From: JAHDCJ01 sp039028895
GTDB lineage: Bacteria; Bacteroidota; Bacteroidia; Chitinophagales; Saprospiraceae
NCBI GenBank assembly: GCA_039028895.1
Contig: JBCCHF010000023.1
Coordinates: 36,095 to 100,094 of the forward strand
DNA length: 64,000 nt
Reading direction: 5' to 3'
Part shown: positions 43,625-52,513 of the stretch, piece by piece
Layout of the letters: each line of letters opens with the position of its first letter
Position numbering within the stretch: the stretch's first letter is position 1
Translations under genes and position numbers: made by a program
Notes under the pieces: generated by a model
Databases searched by the model: none
Seen by the model: the letters and a program-made list of their open reading frames with translations, nothing else
What the model was told of the DNA's origin: nothing

Positions 43625-44797
43625 TTAATTCAACCGTTCAAAAATACCAGCGATGCCTTGTCCGCCTCCGACACATGCCGTTACCATACCGTATCTCTGA
43701 TCACGGCGACGCATTTCGTTCAACAACTGGATAGTCAATTTCGCACCAGTACAACCCAATGGATGGCCCAATGCGATTGCACCTCCGTTTAAATTCACAA
43801 TTTCAGGATTTAGCTTGGCTTCTTTAATAACTGACAAAGCCTGGGTGGCGAATGCCTCATTCAATTCGATCTGCTCGATATCGTTAAGTGACATTCCAGC
43901 TTGTGCTAATGCTTTTGGAATCGCAACACATGGACCAATACCCATGTAAAGAGGGTCGACACCACCAACAGCACATGCAGCCAAACGAGCAACTGGTTCG
44001 AGGTTCAGTTTTTTAACCATTTCCTCGCTCATCACCAAGGTAAAGGCTGCTCCGTCTGAAGTTTGTGAAGAATTTCCAGCTGTCACAACACCACCATTCT
44101 TGAAAGCAGGTCTCAATCTTGCGAGACCTTCAAGGGTGGTATCACGACGCACACCTTCATCAGTATCAACGATATGTGAAGATTCTATGCGCTTACCATT
44201 TTTTACAAAAACGTTATTAACAGTTATTGGCACGATCTCATCTTTGAACAGGCCTCCGTCGATAGCAGCTGCTGCTTTTTGGTGGGAACCCAGTGAAAAG
44301 GCATCGGCTTCTTCTCTTGTAATTTCGTATTTTCTGGCTACCGCCTCCGCAGTTGCTCCCATGCTGACGGTATAATTGATATTTTCCATTACAGCGTTAT
44401 AGCTTGGACTTAGTTTGTACCCAGTCATCGGGATAAGGCTCATGGTTTCTGTTCCACCAGCAATGTAAACATGTCCAAAACCTGCTTTGATCTTCCCTAC
44501 GGCAATTGAAATGGCTTCCAAACCTGAAGCGCAGTAGCGATTAATCGTGATGCCTGGCACTTCTTTGCCAAGTGCCCTGGCTGACACCATCCTACCAATC
44601 TGTAATCCTTGTTCTCCTTCAGGATTTGCGCAGCCTATAATTACATCGTCTACCAACTTAGGGTCCAAATCAGGAACTGTAGACATTAAATGCTTGATTA
44701 CCTCAACAGCCAGATCGTCAGACCTGTAATTTTTGAATCCTCCTTTCTTGGCTTTGGCAACAGCCGAACGATAACCTGTTACGATATATGCTTCCAT
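43625..44797 (-). CDS. fadA: Acetyl-CoA C-acyltransferase (3-ketoacyl-CoA thiolase)
   Basis: A 390-residue thiolase with the nucleophile in NRYCASGLEAI (Cys89), NEAFATQALSV, GGAIALGHPLGCTGA carrying the catalytic His and TACVGGGQGIAG with the second Cys. It cleaves 3-ketoacyl-CoA in the last step of beta-oxidation. The upstream fadN-like gene lies 40 bases away, so the two form one operon closed by the terminator at 43.5 kb. No acyl-CoA dehydrogenase gene follows, so that step is encoded elsewhere. Confidence 0.94.
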   Translation of the reverse strand: MEAYIVTGYRSAVAKAKKGGFKNYRSDDLAVEVIKHLMSTVPDLDPKLVDDVIIGCANPEGEQGLQIGRMVSARALGKEVPGITINRYCASGLEAISIAVGKIKAGFGHVYIAGGTETMSLIPMTGYKLSPSYNAVMENINYTVSMGATAEAVARKYEITREEADAFSLGSHQKAAAAIDGGLFKDEIVPITVNNVFVKNGKRIESSHIVDTDEGVRRDTTLEGLARLRPAFKNGGVVTAGNSSQTSDGAAFTLVMSEEMVKKLNLEPVARLAACAVGGVDPLYMGIGPCVAIPKALAQAGMSLNDIEQIELNEAFATQALSVIKEAKLNPEIVNLNGGAIALGHPLGCTGAKLTIQLLNEMRRRDQRYGMVTACVGGGQGIAGIFERLN

Positions 44798-44837
44798 TTT
44801 ATTATTTCGATTTAAAATTGTTCAAGAATTGGATTTA

Positions 44838-47240
44838 CTAGTTACGAAGCGGCTTATTATTCATTAACAAGTACTGGATACGCTCCTGTGTTTTTTGGTT
44901 GCCCAAAAGGCTTAAGAATCCTTCTCTTTCGATATCCAGTAAATACTGCTCGCTAACCTGCTGATTAGATGTCAAATCACCTCCACATAACACGTAGGCA
45001 ATTTTTCTCGCAATCTCGACATCATAGTCTGACATATATTCGCCTAATCTGAATTCATTTATTGCTGCATAAAGAGCAGCCATGCCGGCTCTGCCCAATA
45101 CTTCAATGTCGTGTCTGGGGGTAGGTGCTACAAAATGGTCTGCCATTTCAAGTACCTTTTCCTTAGCTTGGGCAATATTGCGAGGCGTATTTGCAGAAAC
45201 AAAATCCTTTTCTTTAAGTAAATAGCCATGACCAAACGCTTCATAGGCTGAAGTCGAAACAGTGCCGGTGGCAATGGTCCGGAAATTTTCTATTAGTGTT
45301 GGCATTTTTACATCGCCTTCAAAGAACTTATCAGAAGCCCTAACGGCCATCTCCTTGGTACCCCCACCTCCTGGTAAAAGACCAACGCCAACTTCTACCA
45401 ATCCGATATAAGACTCCGCAGCATATATACCTGAATTAGCGTGCATCGACATTTCGCAGCCACCACCAAACACATAGCCTTGTGTCGCCATGACTACAGG
45501 AACTTTGGAGGTTTTGATATACATATTCAATTGCTGGAAACCATCTACCATTTGATTTAGCGTATCAAACTCCTTTTTCATGGCCAGCATACCAACGTTC
45601 ATCAGGTTGGCGCCTACTGTAAAGTTTTTGGCGTTGTTTCCAATCACAACACCATTCCAACCTTCTTCTTCAGCTTTGCTAATCGCTTGCTGGATTCCCT
45701 GCCCAATACCTTCACCAATGGCGTTAGACTTACTGGTAAACTCAACACACATAACTCCATCTCCAATGTCGTGGACCGTACACTCGCTATTCTTGACAAT
45801 AGGCGCTTTTGACCTTATCGCGTCTAGAATGATAAATCCTTCAAGGCTTGGTACAGATTTATAGCTTTCCGAAGCGAGATCGTAGTACTTTTTCTTACCG
45901 TCTTCTAGTTTATAAAAGGTATTAATGCCCTTGCCGGGAAGCGCCTTTACCCAATCAGGAATGGACTCACCACAAGATTCAGCTATTTCAATACCTTTAT
46001 CAATACCTAGCAAATCCCAGTATTCGAAGGGACCGTATTCCCACATATAACCAGAACGCATAGCATCATCGACCGGATAAATTTCATCTGAAATCTCAGG
46101 AACCCGGTTAGCTGCATAAGCGAATAATGCGGCGAAATATTCTTTAAGGAATTTATTTTCTCTTTCCCCTCCATCCACCAGGTGGCTCAATCTTTTTGAG
46201 AATACCTCAATCTTTCTTGCAGTACCAACAGCTGCCAGTCTTGGCTTGATAGAAGGTTCGTATTCAAGCGTCTTCAGATTTAGGGCATTGATTATGGTTT
46301 TACCATTATCATCTTTTTTCCTGGTCCTTTCATAAAAACCTTTTCCTGATTTTCTGCCGAAGAATTTGTTGTCTATTAAAAACTTCATAAAATCAGGCGC
46401 CGCTTTACCTTTCAGGGTGTCAATGTATTCATCTCCATCTACTGTCTCGACTACGAATTGGTTGACCTTATCGCTGGTATCAATGCCTACAAGGTCCTGA
46501 AGTTTGTAAGTTGCAGTATTCGGTCTGGCAATTAACGGACCAGTAATTGAATCCACTTCTTCGATTCGCATATCGTATTTCTCGGTCAGTTCGATCATTT
46601 TCACACCTGACATTACCCCAATCCTGTTAGCAATAAAAGCCGGGGTATCTTTGCACAATACCGTCTGCTTACCCAAAACCTCATCGCCAAATTCCATAAA
46701 AAAGTCAATTACACCAGGGTCTGACGCTTCATGAGGAATCACCTCCAGTAACCGCATATAACGCGGAGGATTGAAAAAGTGTGTGCCACAAAAATGCTTT
46801 TTAAAGTCATCAGATCGACCTTCCACCAACATCCTTATCGGAATGCTTGATGTGTTTGAAGTTACCAGTGACCCAGGCTTGCGGTATTTTTCAACTTTTT
46901 CAAAAATCTGTTGCTTAATATCCAGTCTTTCAACGACAACCTCAATGATCCAGTCTGCTTCAGCAATTTTTTCAAAATCATCTTCAAAATTGCCGGTTCT
47001 TATTTTATTGGCAAACCCTTTTTCATAAAGGGCTGCCGGCTTTGATTTCAGAGCGTTTTTTAGAGCTCCATTGACGATGCTATTCCTAACGACAGGATTA
47101 TTTTTGTCTTTGTCGTTGATGTCAAAAGGAATAATATCGAGCATCAGGACTTCCATCCCGATATTGGCCAGGTGACAGGCGATTCCGGAACCCATTACAC
47201 CTGAACCGAGCACCGCTGCCTTTTGTAGTCTGTAAGTCAT
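44838..47240 (-). CDS. fadN: 3-hydroxyacyl-CoA dehydrogenase / enoyl-CoA hydratase, FadN type
   Basis: An 800-residue bifunctional enzyme in FadN order: NAD-binding 3-hydroxyacyl-CoA dehydrogenase first (AAVLGSGVMGSGIACHLAN, residues 8-26, then HFFNPPRYMRLLEVIP and a C-terminal dehydrogenase repeat to about 430), enoyl-CoA hydratase last (about 480-720, with KNFTVGANL for the oxyanion hole and EVGVGLLPGGGG with the catalytic Glu). FadB/FadJ have the opposite order. It carries out steps two and three of beta-oxidation. A strong palindrome lies 71 bases before its start. Confidence 0.92.
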   Translation of the reverse strand: MTYRLQKAAVLGSGVMGSGIACHLANIGMEVLMLDIIPFDINDKDKNNPVVRNSIVNGALKNALKSKPAALYEKGFANKIRTGNFEDDFEKIAEADWIIEVVVERLDIKQQIFEKVEKYRKPGSLVTSNTSSIPIRMLVEGRSDDFKKHFCGTHFFNPPRYMRLLEVIPHEASDPGVIDFFMEFGDEVLGKQTVLCKDTPAFIANRIGVMSGVKMIELTEKYDMRIEEVDSITGPLIARPNTATYKLQDLVGIDTSDKVNQFVVETVDGDEYIDTLKGKAAPDFMKFLIDNKFFGRKSGKGFYERTRKKDDNGKTIINALNLKTLEYEPSIKPRLAAVGTARKIEVFSKRLSHLVDGGERENKFLKEYFAALFAYAANRVPEISDEIYPVDDAMRSGYMWEYGPFEYWDLLGIDKGIEIAESCGESIPDWVKALPGKGINTFYKLEDGKKKYYDLASESYKSVPSLEGFIILDAIRSKAPIVKNSECTVHDIGDGVMCVEFTSKSNAIGEGIGQGIQQAISKAEEEGWNGVVIGNNAKNFTVGANLMNVGMLAMKKEFDTLNQMVDGFQQLNMYIKTSKVPVVMATQGYVFGGGCEMSMHANSGIYAAESYIGLVEVGVGLLPGGGGTKEMAVRASDKFFEGDVKMPTLIENFRTIATGTVSTSAYEAFGHGYLLKEKDFVSANTPRNIAQAKEKVLEMADHFVAPTPRHDIEVLGRAGMAALYAAINEFRLGEYMSDYDVEIARKIAYVLCGGDLTSNQQVSEQYLLDIEREGFLSLLGNQKTQERIQYLLMNNKPLRN

Positions 47241-47306
47241 TTATTTCGCTTGATTTTATGAGTATGTAGGGGAATTTATTTGCTAAGCTAGTTAAAATTC
47301 CATTAA

Positions 47307-47328
47307 AAAGTGACACTGTGTCATTTTT
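47307..47328. promoter_or_regulatory. Palindromic operator candidate for the fadN operon and SCP2 gene
   Basis: TGACAC-T-GTGTCA at 47311-47323 is a perfect 6+1+6 palindrome, extended by A and T runs on either side into a near-symmetric 20-base site. It sits in the divergent spacer, 71 bases from the fadN start and about 100 from the SCP2 gene, where a TetR- or GntR-type fatty-acid repressor would be expected to bind. No regulator gene is adjacent. Confidence 0.5.
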
Positions 47329-47426
47329 TGTTTTTATCTTGAGCCTGGTTGCAATTTTAACAGTCGACATAAACTTTGGTTGCGACAAATTTGACAAATT
47401 CAAACAGTAATTAAACAAGACAAATC

Positions 47427-47720
47427 ATGTTAGATCAAGTAATTGAACAAATAACAGCGCAGGCTGCAAATGCTGCTCCATTAGGTGGTATTCTAAAGTT
47501 TGTCATCGATGGTCAGCCAATCCTGATCAACGGAAGCGGTGACAGCAACGTTGTTTCAACCGAAGATGGTGAAGCAAACTGCACTATTACTACTTCTGCA
47601 GAGACTTTAAGAAAAGTAACATCAGGAGAAACCAATCCAATGATGGCAGTTATGGGTGGTGATATCAGAATTGATGGAGATATGGGCCTTGCAATGAAAT
47701 TACAGTCTCTCTTAGGCTAA
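47427..47720 (+). CDS. SCP2 sterol-binding domain protein
   Basis: A 97-residue protein consisting of one SCP2-type lipid-binding fold: GILKFVIDGQPILINGSGD, CTITTSAETLRKVTSGETNP, MGGDIRIDGDMGLAMKLQSLL. The family carries fatty acyl-CoA or sterols in a hydrophobic tunnel. Its place opposite fadN suggests a role as acyl-CoA carrier in beta-oxidation. A terminator follows. Confidence 0.9.
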   Translation: MLDQVIEQITAQAANAAPLGGILKFVIDGQPILINGSGDSNVVSTEDGEANCTITTSAETLRKVTSGETNPMMAVMGGDIRIDGDMGLAMKLQSLLG

Positions 47721-47745
47721 TAACTATTTTTTCGAAAATGTTCAT

Positions 47746-47775
47746 AACGTCATTCCTTACGGAGTGGCGTTTTTT
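47746..47775 (+). terminator. Rho-independent terminator of the SCP2 gene
   Basis: AACGTCATTCC, TTAC loop, GGAGTGGCGTT form an 11-base stem with two imperfect pairs, followed by six T residues. Confidence 0.7.
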
Positions 47776-47788
47776 GTTTTCCATGATT

Positions 47789-50700
47789 TCAGTCCAGATT
47801 TTTGAGCAATTCCTTAACGACTTTATTTAAAAGGACTTCCTTTTCTATTCCGGTAACGGAAAAATCGTTAATCATCTTTCCATCCTGAAAAAGGTTTACT
47901 GCTAAATCGTATTGATCGCCAGAATTGGCATACATGCCACGCATGGTTATAGCACCAGGAAACTTTGATAAATTAACAAATATCAGGTTTGGGGTTTCAT
48001 TTTGTGCCCCTAACTGAGCCAGCTTACTGTCAACTGCCTCAGAAAGTCCAAGATGGTCGTAGAAATCATCATTTGACAGGAAAATTGTACGAATAATCAC
48101 TGTCCTCGGCTGAGCCAGCATGATCTTTTGTCGGCTATCATCACTAGCAATACCTAATGCAAAACTTTCGCCGCCATGTGGGAAAGACAGGACCGGGATC
48201 TGCTCCTGTCCTATTTCAGCAGCCAACTCAGGTACTTTATCTCGCGAGTATTGAAACAGTTCCATTACATCCACAGTTGGGGTTGGAGAATCGGTTTTCA
48301 GCGCCTCCCCTTTCATACCCCAAAGCAGGCTGTAGGTTAGTAGACCATGCCCATATCTTGATGCCTCATAACTAACTTTGTCAGCAGAGCTTCCGGCAAG
48401 AACAAACATGCCAGTCCGGTCTTTCATACGCTCAATGGCTCTTTCCTGCGTTGAATCTACCATTTTGCCTTCTACCAGGCTATCAACCACCTTTCCAGAA
48501 TGGCAGGTATCGAAAATCAAGACCTGTTTTTTAGCAGGAATGGCGTTAATCCAACTGGTCAGCTCATTTGAAGAAATCGTACCCTGCTCGCGAATCACGG
48601 GATCACTTAGTCGGCCCGACCGGATATCTTTGGTTATATAGTAAAACTTGGCTTTATCACCATCACCATAATTAGAGCCATGACCTGAAAAATAAACAAC
48701 CAGAACATCATTAGGGGAAGCAGAATCGGCAATTTTGGAAAAGGCTTGTTTTACATTCTCCTTGGTTGGTAGGTTGTGAGCCGACTCAGCATCAGTACTT
48801 AACAGACTGATATGGACTTTGTTTTCAAAGAGCAAATTCCCAACAAGACCCAATGCTTTGGCCAATAAGCGGGCATCCTGGTCTGGATAGGTCAGTTTGA
48901 GTTCATCCCTGGCGTATTGAGACGTTCCAACAATAACAGCGTGTAAGGAAGGATCGGGAATTTCTTCAGGTTCTTCAGGTTCGGTGTCAGGAATCAGGCT
49001 TCCAAGTGCCTTGACTTTACTATAATAAAATGGAATTTCATATGCAGCAGACTTCAACCATCCTTCTGCGTTATAGAGCCTGACTGAAATTTTATTTTCT
49101 CCGGGCAAAAAGAAGTTTAGGAAAGGTTGAAGATCAATTTTTGGAGTTTTTGATCTTGAGGGATCAGCATCTTCTATAACCTCCTTGTTGTTTATAAACA
49201 AACTCACTTTGCCTATGCCCCCGGACCTTGGATTAAGGGAGAGCGAAAGTTTATTCTGCTTGATCTCGAACTTTTGTAGATGCGGAAATAGATCTAATTT
49301 TTCGAACCCTGCCACTTCACGAAGATCTCCGGGTATGATGTCCAATACTTTAGCCAACAATCCAGGTTCGTAAAATCGCTCTTTTATCTGATCGAGCTCT
49401 ATTATCTCTGTGCCAAGCACGTAGAATAGTTCCTTCATGGCACCGGGAGAGGCATCGAAAAGTCCGGAAGGTGTTGTAACCACCCATTCTGTTTTAATTT
49501 CAACAGGGATTACAACTTTGTCATCAGTGTTTACAGGATCTGTCAAATCATTATCAAACTGGATCAAAGTGGCCAGTTCTTCGGCAGTTTCAAGGTTCCA
49601 TACTTTGGAAGTATAGTCTGAACTACCAGTGATCATAAATTTGTGATCATGAGAAAAGTTGATAGATAGCACTGCAGCCTCATGACCTTTAAAGGAGGCC
49701 AGCAGGTTTTGCTTAAAATCATATTTTTCGATTTGCCCTTCAATGTAACCAAGGTAAATGGATTCCCCATCTGGAGAAAAAGTAAATGTCCATACTTTTT
49801 GACCATTGAACTTCAAAACTACATTGCCTTTCATATCGAAAACAAATATTTCCCTGTGTCGTAAAGGGGCATAAAGTTTTCGAGACCCCCACTTCAGCAG
49901 GTAATCGTCAGTAGAAGCAACCATCAGGTACTTGTTATCCGGACTAAATTCCAATGGGCCTCTTCCTCCCCAAGGATCCCTTTTTCTGGCAACGCCTTTT
50001 TGATGGAAAAGAGTTATTTCGTGATCAACAGAAAAAAGCTCTTCTCCTTTCCGGTTATAACATCCTAAGTAGAAAGGACCTTTTACCGCAAACAGACTTC
50101 CGTCAGCAGAACAACCGATATCAGGAAGCCTGGCATGTGATCTTTCTTTTGTCAATTCAATGGTGATCGTCTTTTCTAATTGCTGATTTCCATTCCAGAT
50201 TCTTACAATCAGCTTTTGATAATCCTTAAGCTTGTCCAGGGTAAAAAATGAGTCATCGGCCCTGGCATATGCAGCTTGATCCAACGTTCTCTTTCCAAGA
50301 TTTGAAATTGATTCGGTATCATTTTCAATATCCCAGGCAGCGAGAGAAAAATCCCGGTATATGGCTTTGACTAGTTTACCTTCGGCATCAAAGCCTACTC
50401 TTCGAAGGTCTCTTCCCGCTGAAAAGTAGCTGTTGATCTTATTTAGCTTTGGGTCCCAAATAGTGATGATTTGTTTGTACCGATATTTATCGTAGGTTAA
50501 CAACTGGTTATCTAAGGGTGAAAACTCAGCGAATTCAACTTTTGAAGTTCCCCCGCCAATATGGTTAATCAGTTGGCCCTTGAGATCGAAAAGCTTAACT
50601 CCTGAACTTCCACAAATCAACATCTGATCTCCAGAATTGGTTAGTACAATACTGTTGAGCTGCCCCAATCCTGTTTTGAACATGTTATCCAAACCACCTT

Positions 50701-51490
50701 TCTTATCGTAAAAGAGTACCATATCTTTTGACGTAACCGCAATAAACCGTTCAATTGACTTTGCATAGACGACTCCAGTTATACGATTTTGCCTTCCTCC
50801 TTTTGCAAAAAAGGTTAAGACTTCTTTTCCATCGAAATTCCAAACCCTGGCCATATTCTTATGGCAGGTCAATACATTTTCCGTTCCGTCGAGGGTAACG
50901 AAAGCTACTCCATTTTCAAAATTTCGCCGATCTTCTATCTTCAATTCAATTAATTGGCCGTCCGGCGAACGTAATGTTGGCGGAGAACTTCTTAAGGCCG
51001 AGGCACCTTTGGGAATGCGTGTCGTAACAAAGTGATCAAGGCTGGAAGAAAAAGCTAATTTCCACCCAAGTGGAGCGGTTGGAGGCCTTCCCTCAATTGG
51101 AATTTCCTTAAAAGGTCCGAAAAACGGTATTACACCATCCAATTTACCAGTTCTGATAAAGGAACGTATAGCATCAAATGGATTGACAGCTGTGAAGTGT
51201 TCCACAGTTGTGCCAGCAAGATCACGGACAGTCAATAAAAGTTGGAAGCCTTCAAATGTCAGAAAGCGATCCTCATCTGGAGAAAAACAATAAAAAATAG
51301 TTACGATATCATGCTCAAGCTCATAAGCATGTAGTTGGCGACCAGATTTATCCCATAGCAATATTGATTCGTCTCTGCTGAGGGTGAGAAAGTATTTCCC
51401 GGAAGGGGAAAATATAGCATTACATACAGCACTTGTATGACCTATAGGGAGTGCTAACTTAGGGATTAATATGGATTGACTTTGTGGCAC
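47789..51490 (-). CDS. WD40-repeat protein with C-terminal caspase-like (peptidase C14) domain
   Basis: A 1233-residue protein. WD40-type repeats fill about residues 12-640 (for example GHTSAVCNAIFSPSGKYFLTLSRDESILLWD and GHEAAVLSINFSHDHKFMITGSSDYTSKVWN, in part). A short Ig-like stretch (about 745-825) follows, then a caspase-like domain (about 855-1100) with the catalytic pair intact: FSGHGS (His937) and FDTCHSG (Cys996). The last 130 residues are unassigned. The start is GTG at 51488-51490; an in-frame TAG four codons upstream rules out an extension. No signal peptide. Such proteins are thought to sense a target by the propeller and cleave proteins in conflict or cell-death responses, by inference. 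Confidence 0.88.
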   Translation of the reverse strand: MPQSQSILIPKLALPIGHTSAVCNAIFSPSGKYFLTLSRDESILLWDKSGRQLHAYELEHDIVTIFYCFSPDEDRFLTFEGFQLLLTVRDLAGTTVEHFTAVNPFDAIRSFIRTGKLDGVIPFFGPFKEIPIEGRPPTAPLGWKLAFSSSLDHFVTTRIPKGASALRSSPPTLRSPDGQLIELKIEDRRNFENGVAFVTLDGTENVLTCHKNMARVWNFDGKEVLTFFAKGGRQNRITGVVYAKSIERFIAVTSKDMVLFYDKKGGLDNMFKTGLGQLNSIVLTNSGDQMLICGSSGVKLFDLKGQLINHIGGGTSKVEFAEFSPLDNQLLTYDKYRYKQIITIWDPKLNKINSYFSAGRDLRRVGFDAEGKLVKAIYRDFSLAAWDIENDTESISNLGKRTLDQAAYARADDSFFTLDKLKDYQKLIVRIWNGNQQLEKTITIELTKERSHARLPDIGCSADGSLFAVKGPFYLGCYNRKGEELFSVDHEITLFHQKGVARKRDPWGGRGPLEFSPDNKYLMVASTDDYLLKWGSRKLYAPLRHREIFVFDMKGNVVLKFNGQKVWTFTFSPDGESIYLGYIEGQIEKYDFKQNLLASFKGHEAAVLSINFSHDHKFMITGSSDYTSKVWNLETAEELATLIQFDNDLTDPVNTDDKVVIPVEIKTEWVVTTPSGLFDASPGAMKELFYVLGTEIIELDQIKERFYEPGLLAKVLDIIPGDLREVAGFEKLDLFPHLQKFEIKQNKLSLSLNPRSGGIGKVSLFINNKEVIEDADPSRSKTPKIDLQPFLNFFLPGENKISVRLYNAEGWLKSAAYEIPFYYSKVKALGSLIPDTEPEEPEEIPDPSLHAVIVGTSQYARDELKLTYPDQDARLLAKALGLVGNLLFENKVHISLLSTDAESAHNLPTKENVKQAFSKIADSASPNDVLVVYFSGHGSNYGDGDKAKFYYITKDIRSGRLSDPVIREQGTISSNELTSWINAIPAKKQVLIFDTCHSGKVVDSLVEGKMVDSTQERAIERMKDRTGMFVLAGSSADKVSYEASRYGHGLLTYSLLWGMKGEALKTDSPTPTVDVMELFQYSRDKVPELAAEIGQEQIPVLSFPHGGESFALGIASDDSRQKIMLAQPRTVIIRTIFLSNDDFYDHLGLSEAVDSKLAQLGAQNETPNLIFVNLSKFPGAITMRGMYANSGDQYDLAVNLFQDGKMINDFSVTGIEKEVLLNKVVKELLKNLD

Positions 51491-51572
51491 CTGACAAATC
51501 TATACAATTATGCCGAGGATAAAGCGGTTTGGGATTTCTAACCTACTTTATATACGGTTTATACTGACAAAA

Positions 51573-51719
51573 ATGGTTAAAGAATTTTCAATACTTTTTG
51601 CGTCATGGATGTTCGGATCAGAAAAGAGGTATGTGACCAAACATAACAAAGTGGTTTATGACAAAGTGGAGAAAAAAAGTCCCGAGCCAGGAAAGCGTCA
51701 GGACCAAAAAACTGTCTAA
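51573..51719 (+). CDS. Possible 48-residue basic protein
   Basis: The reading from the ATG at 51573 gives MVKEFSILFASWMFGSEK followed by a lysine-rich tail (VVYDKVEKKSPEPGKRQD). It is the only sense frame in the 359-base gap between the caspase gene and the B3/B4 gene that looks protein-like. With no recognised family and no clear promoter, it could be chance. Otherwise this gap (51491-51849) holds nothing I can identify. Confidence 0.3.
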   Translation: MVKEFSILFASWMFGSEKRYVTKHNKVVYDKVEKKSPEPGKRQDQKTV

Positions 51720-51849
51720 CCCAAATTAAAACAGTAAAGTTTACAATTTTACTGCAAGAACCAGGGCGATATAACGAATGGATCTTACAATACAAAGATG
51801 CAGTTTAATGAGCAAGCAGCCCGATCCAAAAACTTCTTTCCTTACGAGT

Positions 51850-52509
51850 TTAAATATGACACTTCTCAAATTTTTCAGCACCTCCAAAATTAGACAGCAG
51901 ACTTTCTGCCAATTCCATCGCAGCTTCGAGGGTATCACTGCTTCCAAAATCATAAAATACCATCAGGAATTGTTTGGTTGATGGTCCAACAAGGGTCCTG
52001 GAAGAATCTGAGGTAGGGGTTCCGAATGCCCCCTTTTCGTCACGGAGTACTGGCAGATTAGCAATATTAAGTGTGCCCCTTCCAATGCCGGTATAAGGTT
52101 CTCCTTCTTCCCCAATGCCCAGTATGGCATTACCTTCAAGTTGACTGGTGTCGAATCCGCCAATTGAAAAACCGGTTTGAATGGAAACAAGATTGAGAAG
52201 ATCTACCACATTATTGATCTTGTAAAGTGATTTTCCACCAAGTACTCTCCTCAGCAGAGCTTCAGCAGATAAACGATAACGGGCCGGGTCTTTACCTAAA
52301 GCTCTATAGGCTTCCCTTGAAGCTTTGATAACAGGCAAAGTAGCAATATGCTCTCGAGTCATAATCGCTTGCAGGTTGAGTACAGTTTCGTTAATGAGTG
52401 CCCAAAGACCAGAATGTTCTTTTACGATGTCAACTTCACACTGCAGGCATCCGAGTCTTAAATCCGGACATTTGATTTTTATCGCTTCGGAAATGGTAAT
52501 TTCAAGCAT
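51850..52509 (-). CDS. B3/B4 domain protein (PheRS beta-like)
   Basis: A 219-residue protein of the B3/B4 fold found in the phenylalanyl-tRNA synthetase beta chain: LPVIKASREAYRALGKDPARYRLSAEALLRR near residues 60-90, then NNVVDLLNLVSIQTGFSIGGFD. Stand-alone B3/B4 proteins are of unsettled role; tRNA editing is one suggestion. It is last in the leftward operon, 4 bases after the NagZ-like gene. Confidence 0.82.
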   Translation of the reverse strand: MLEITISEAIKIKCPDLRLGCLQCEVDIVKEHSGLWALINETVLNLQAIMTREHIATLPVIKASREAYRALGKDPARYRLSAEALLRRVLGGKSLYKINNVVDLLNLVSIQTGFSIGGFDTSQLEGNAILGIGEEGEPYTGIGRGTLNIANLPVLRDEKGAFGTPTSDSSRTLVGPSTKQFLMVFYDFGSSDTLEAAMELAESLLSNFGGAEKFEKCHI

Positions 52510-52513
52510 CGGC

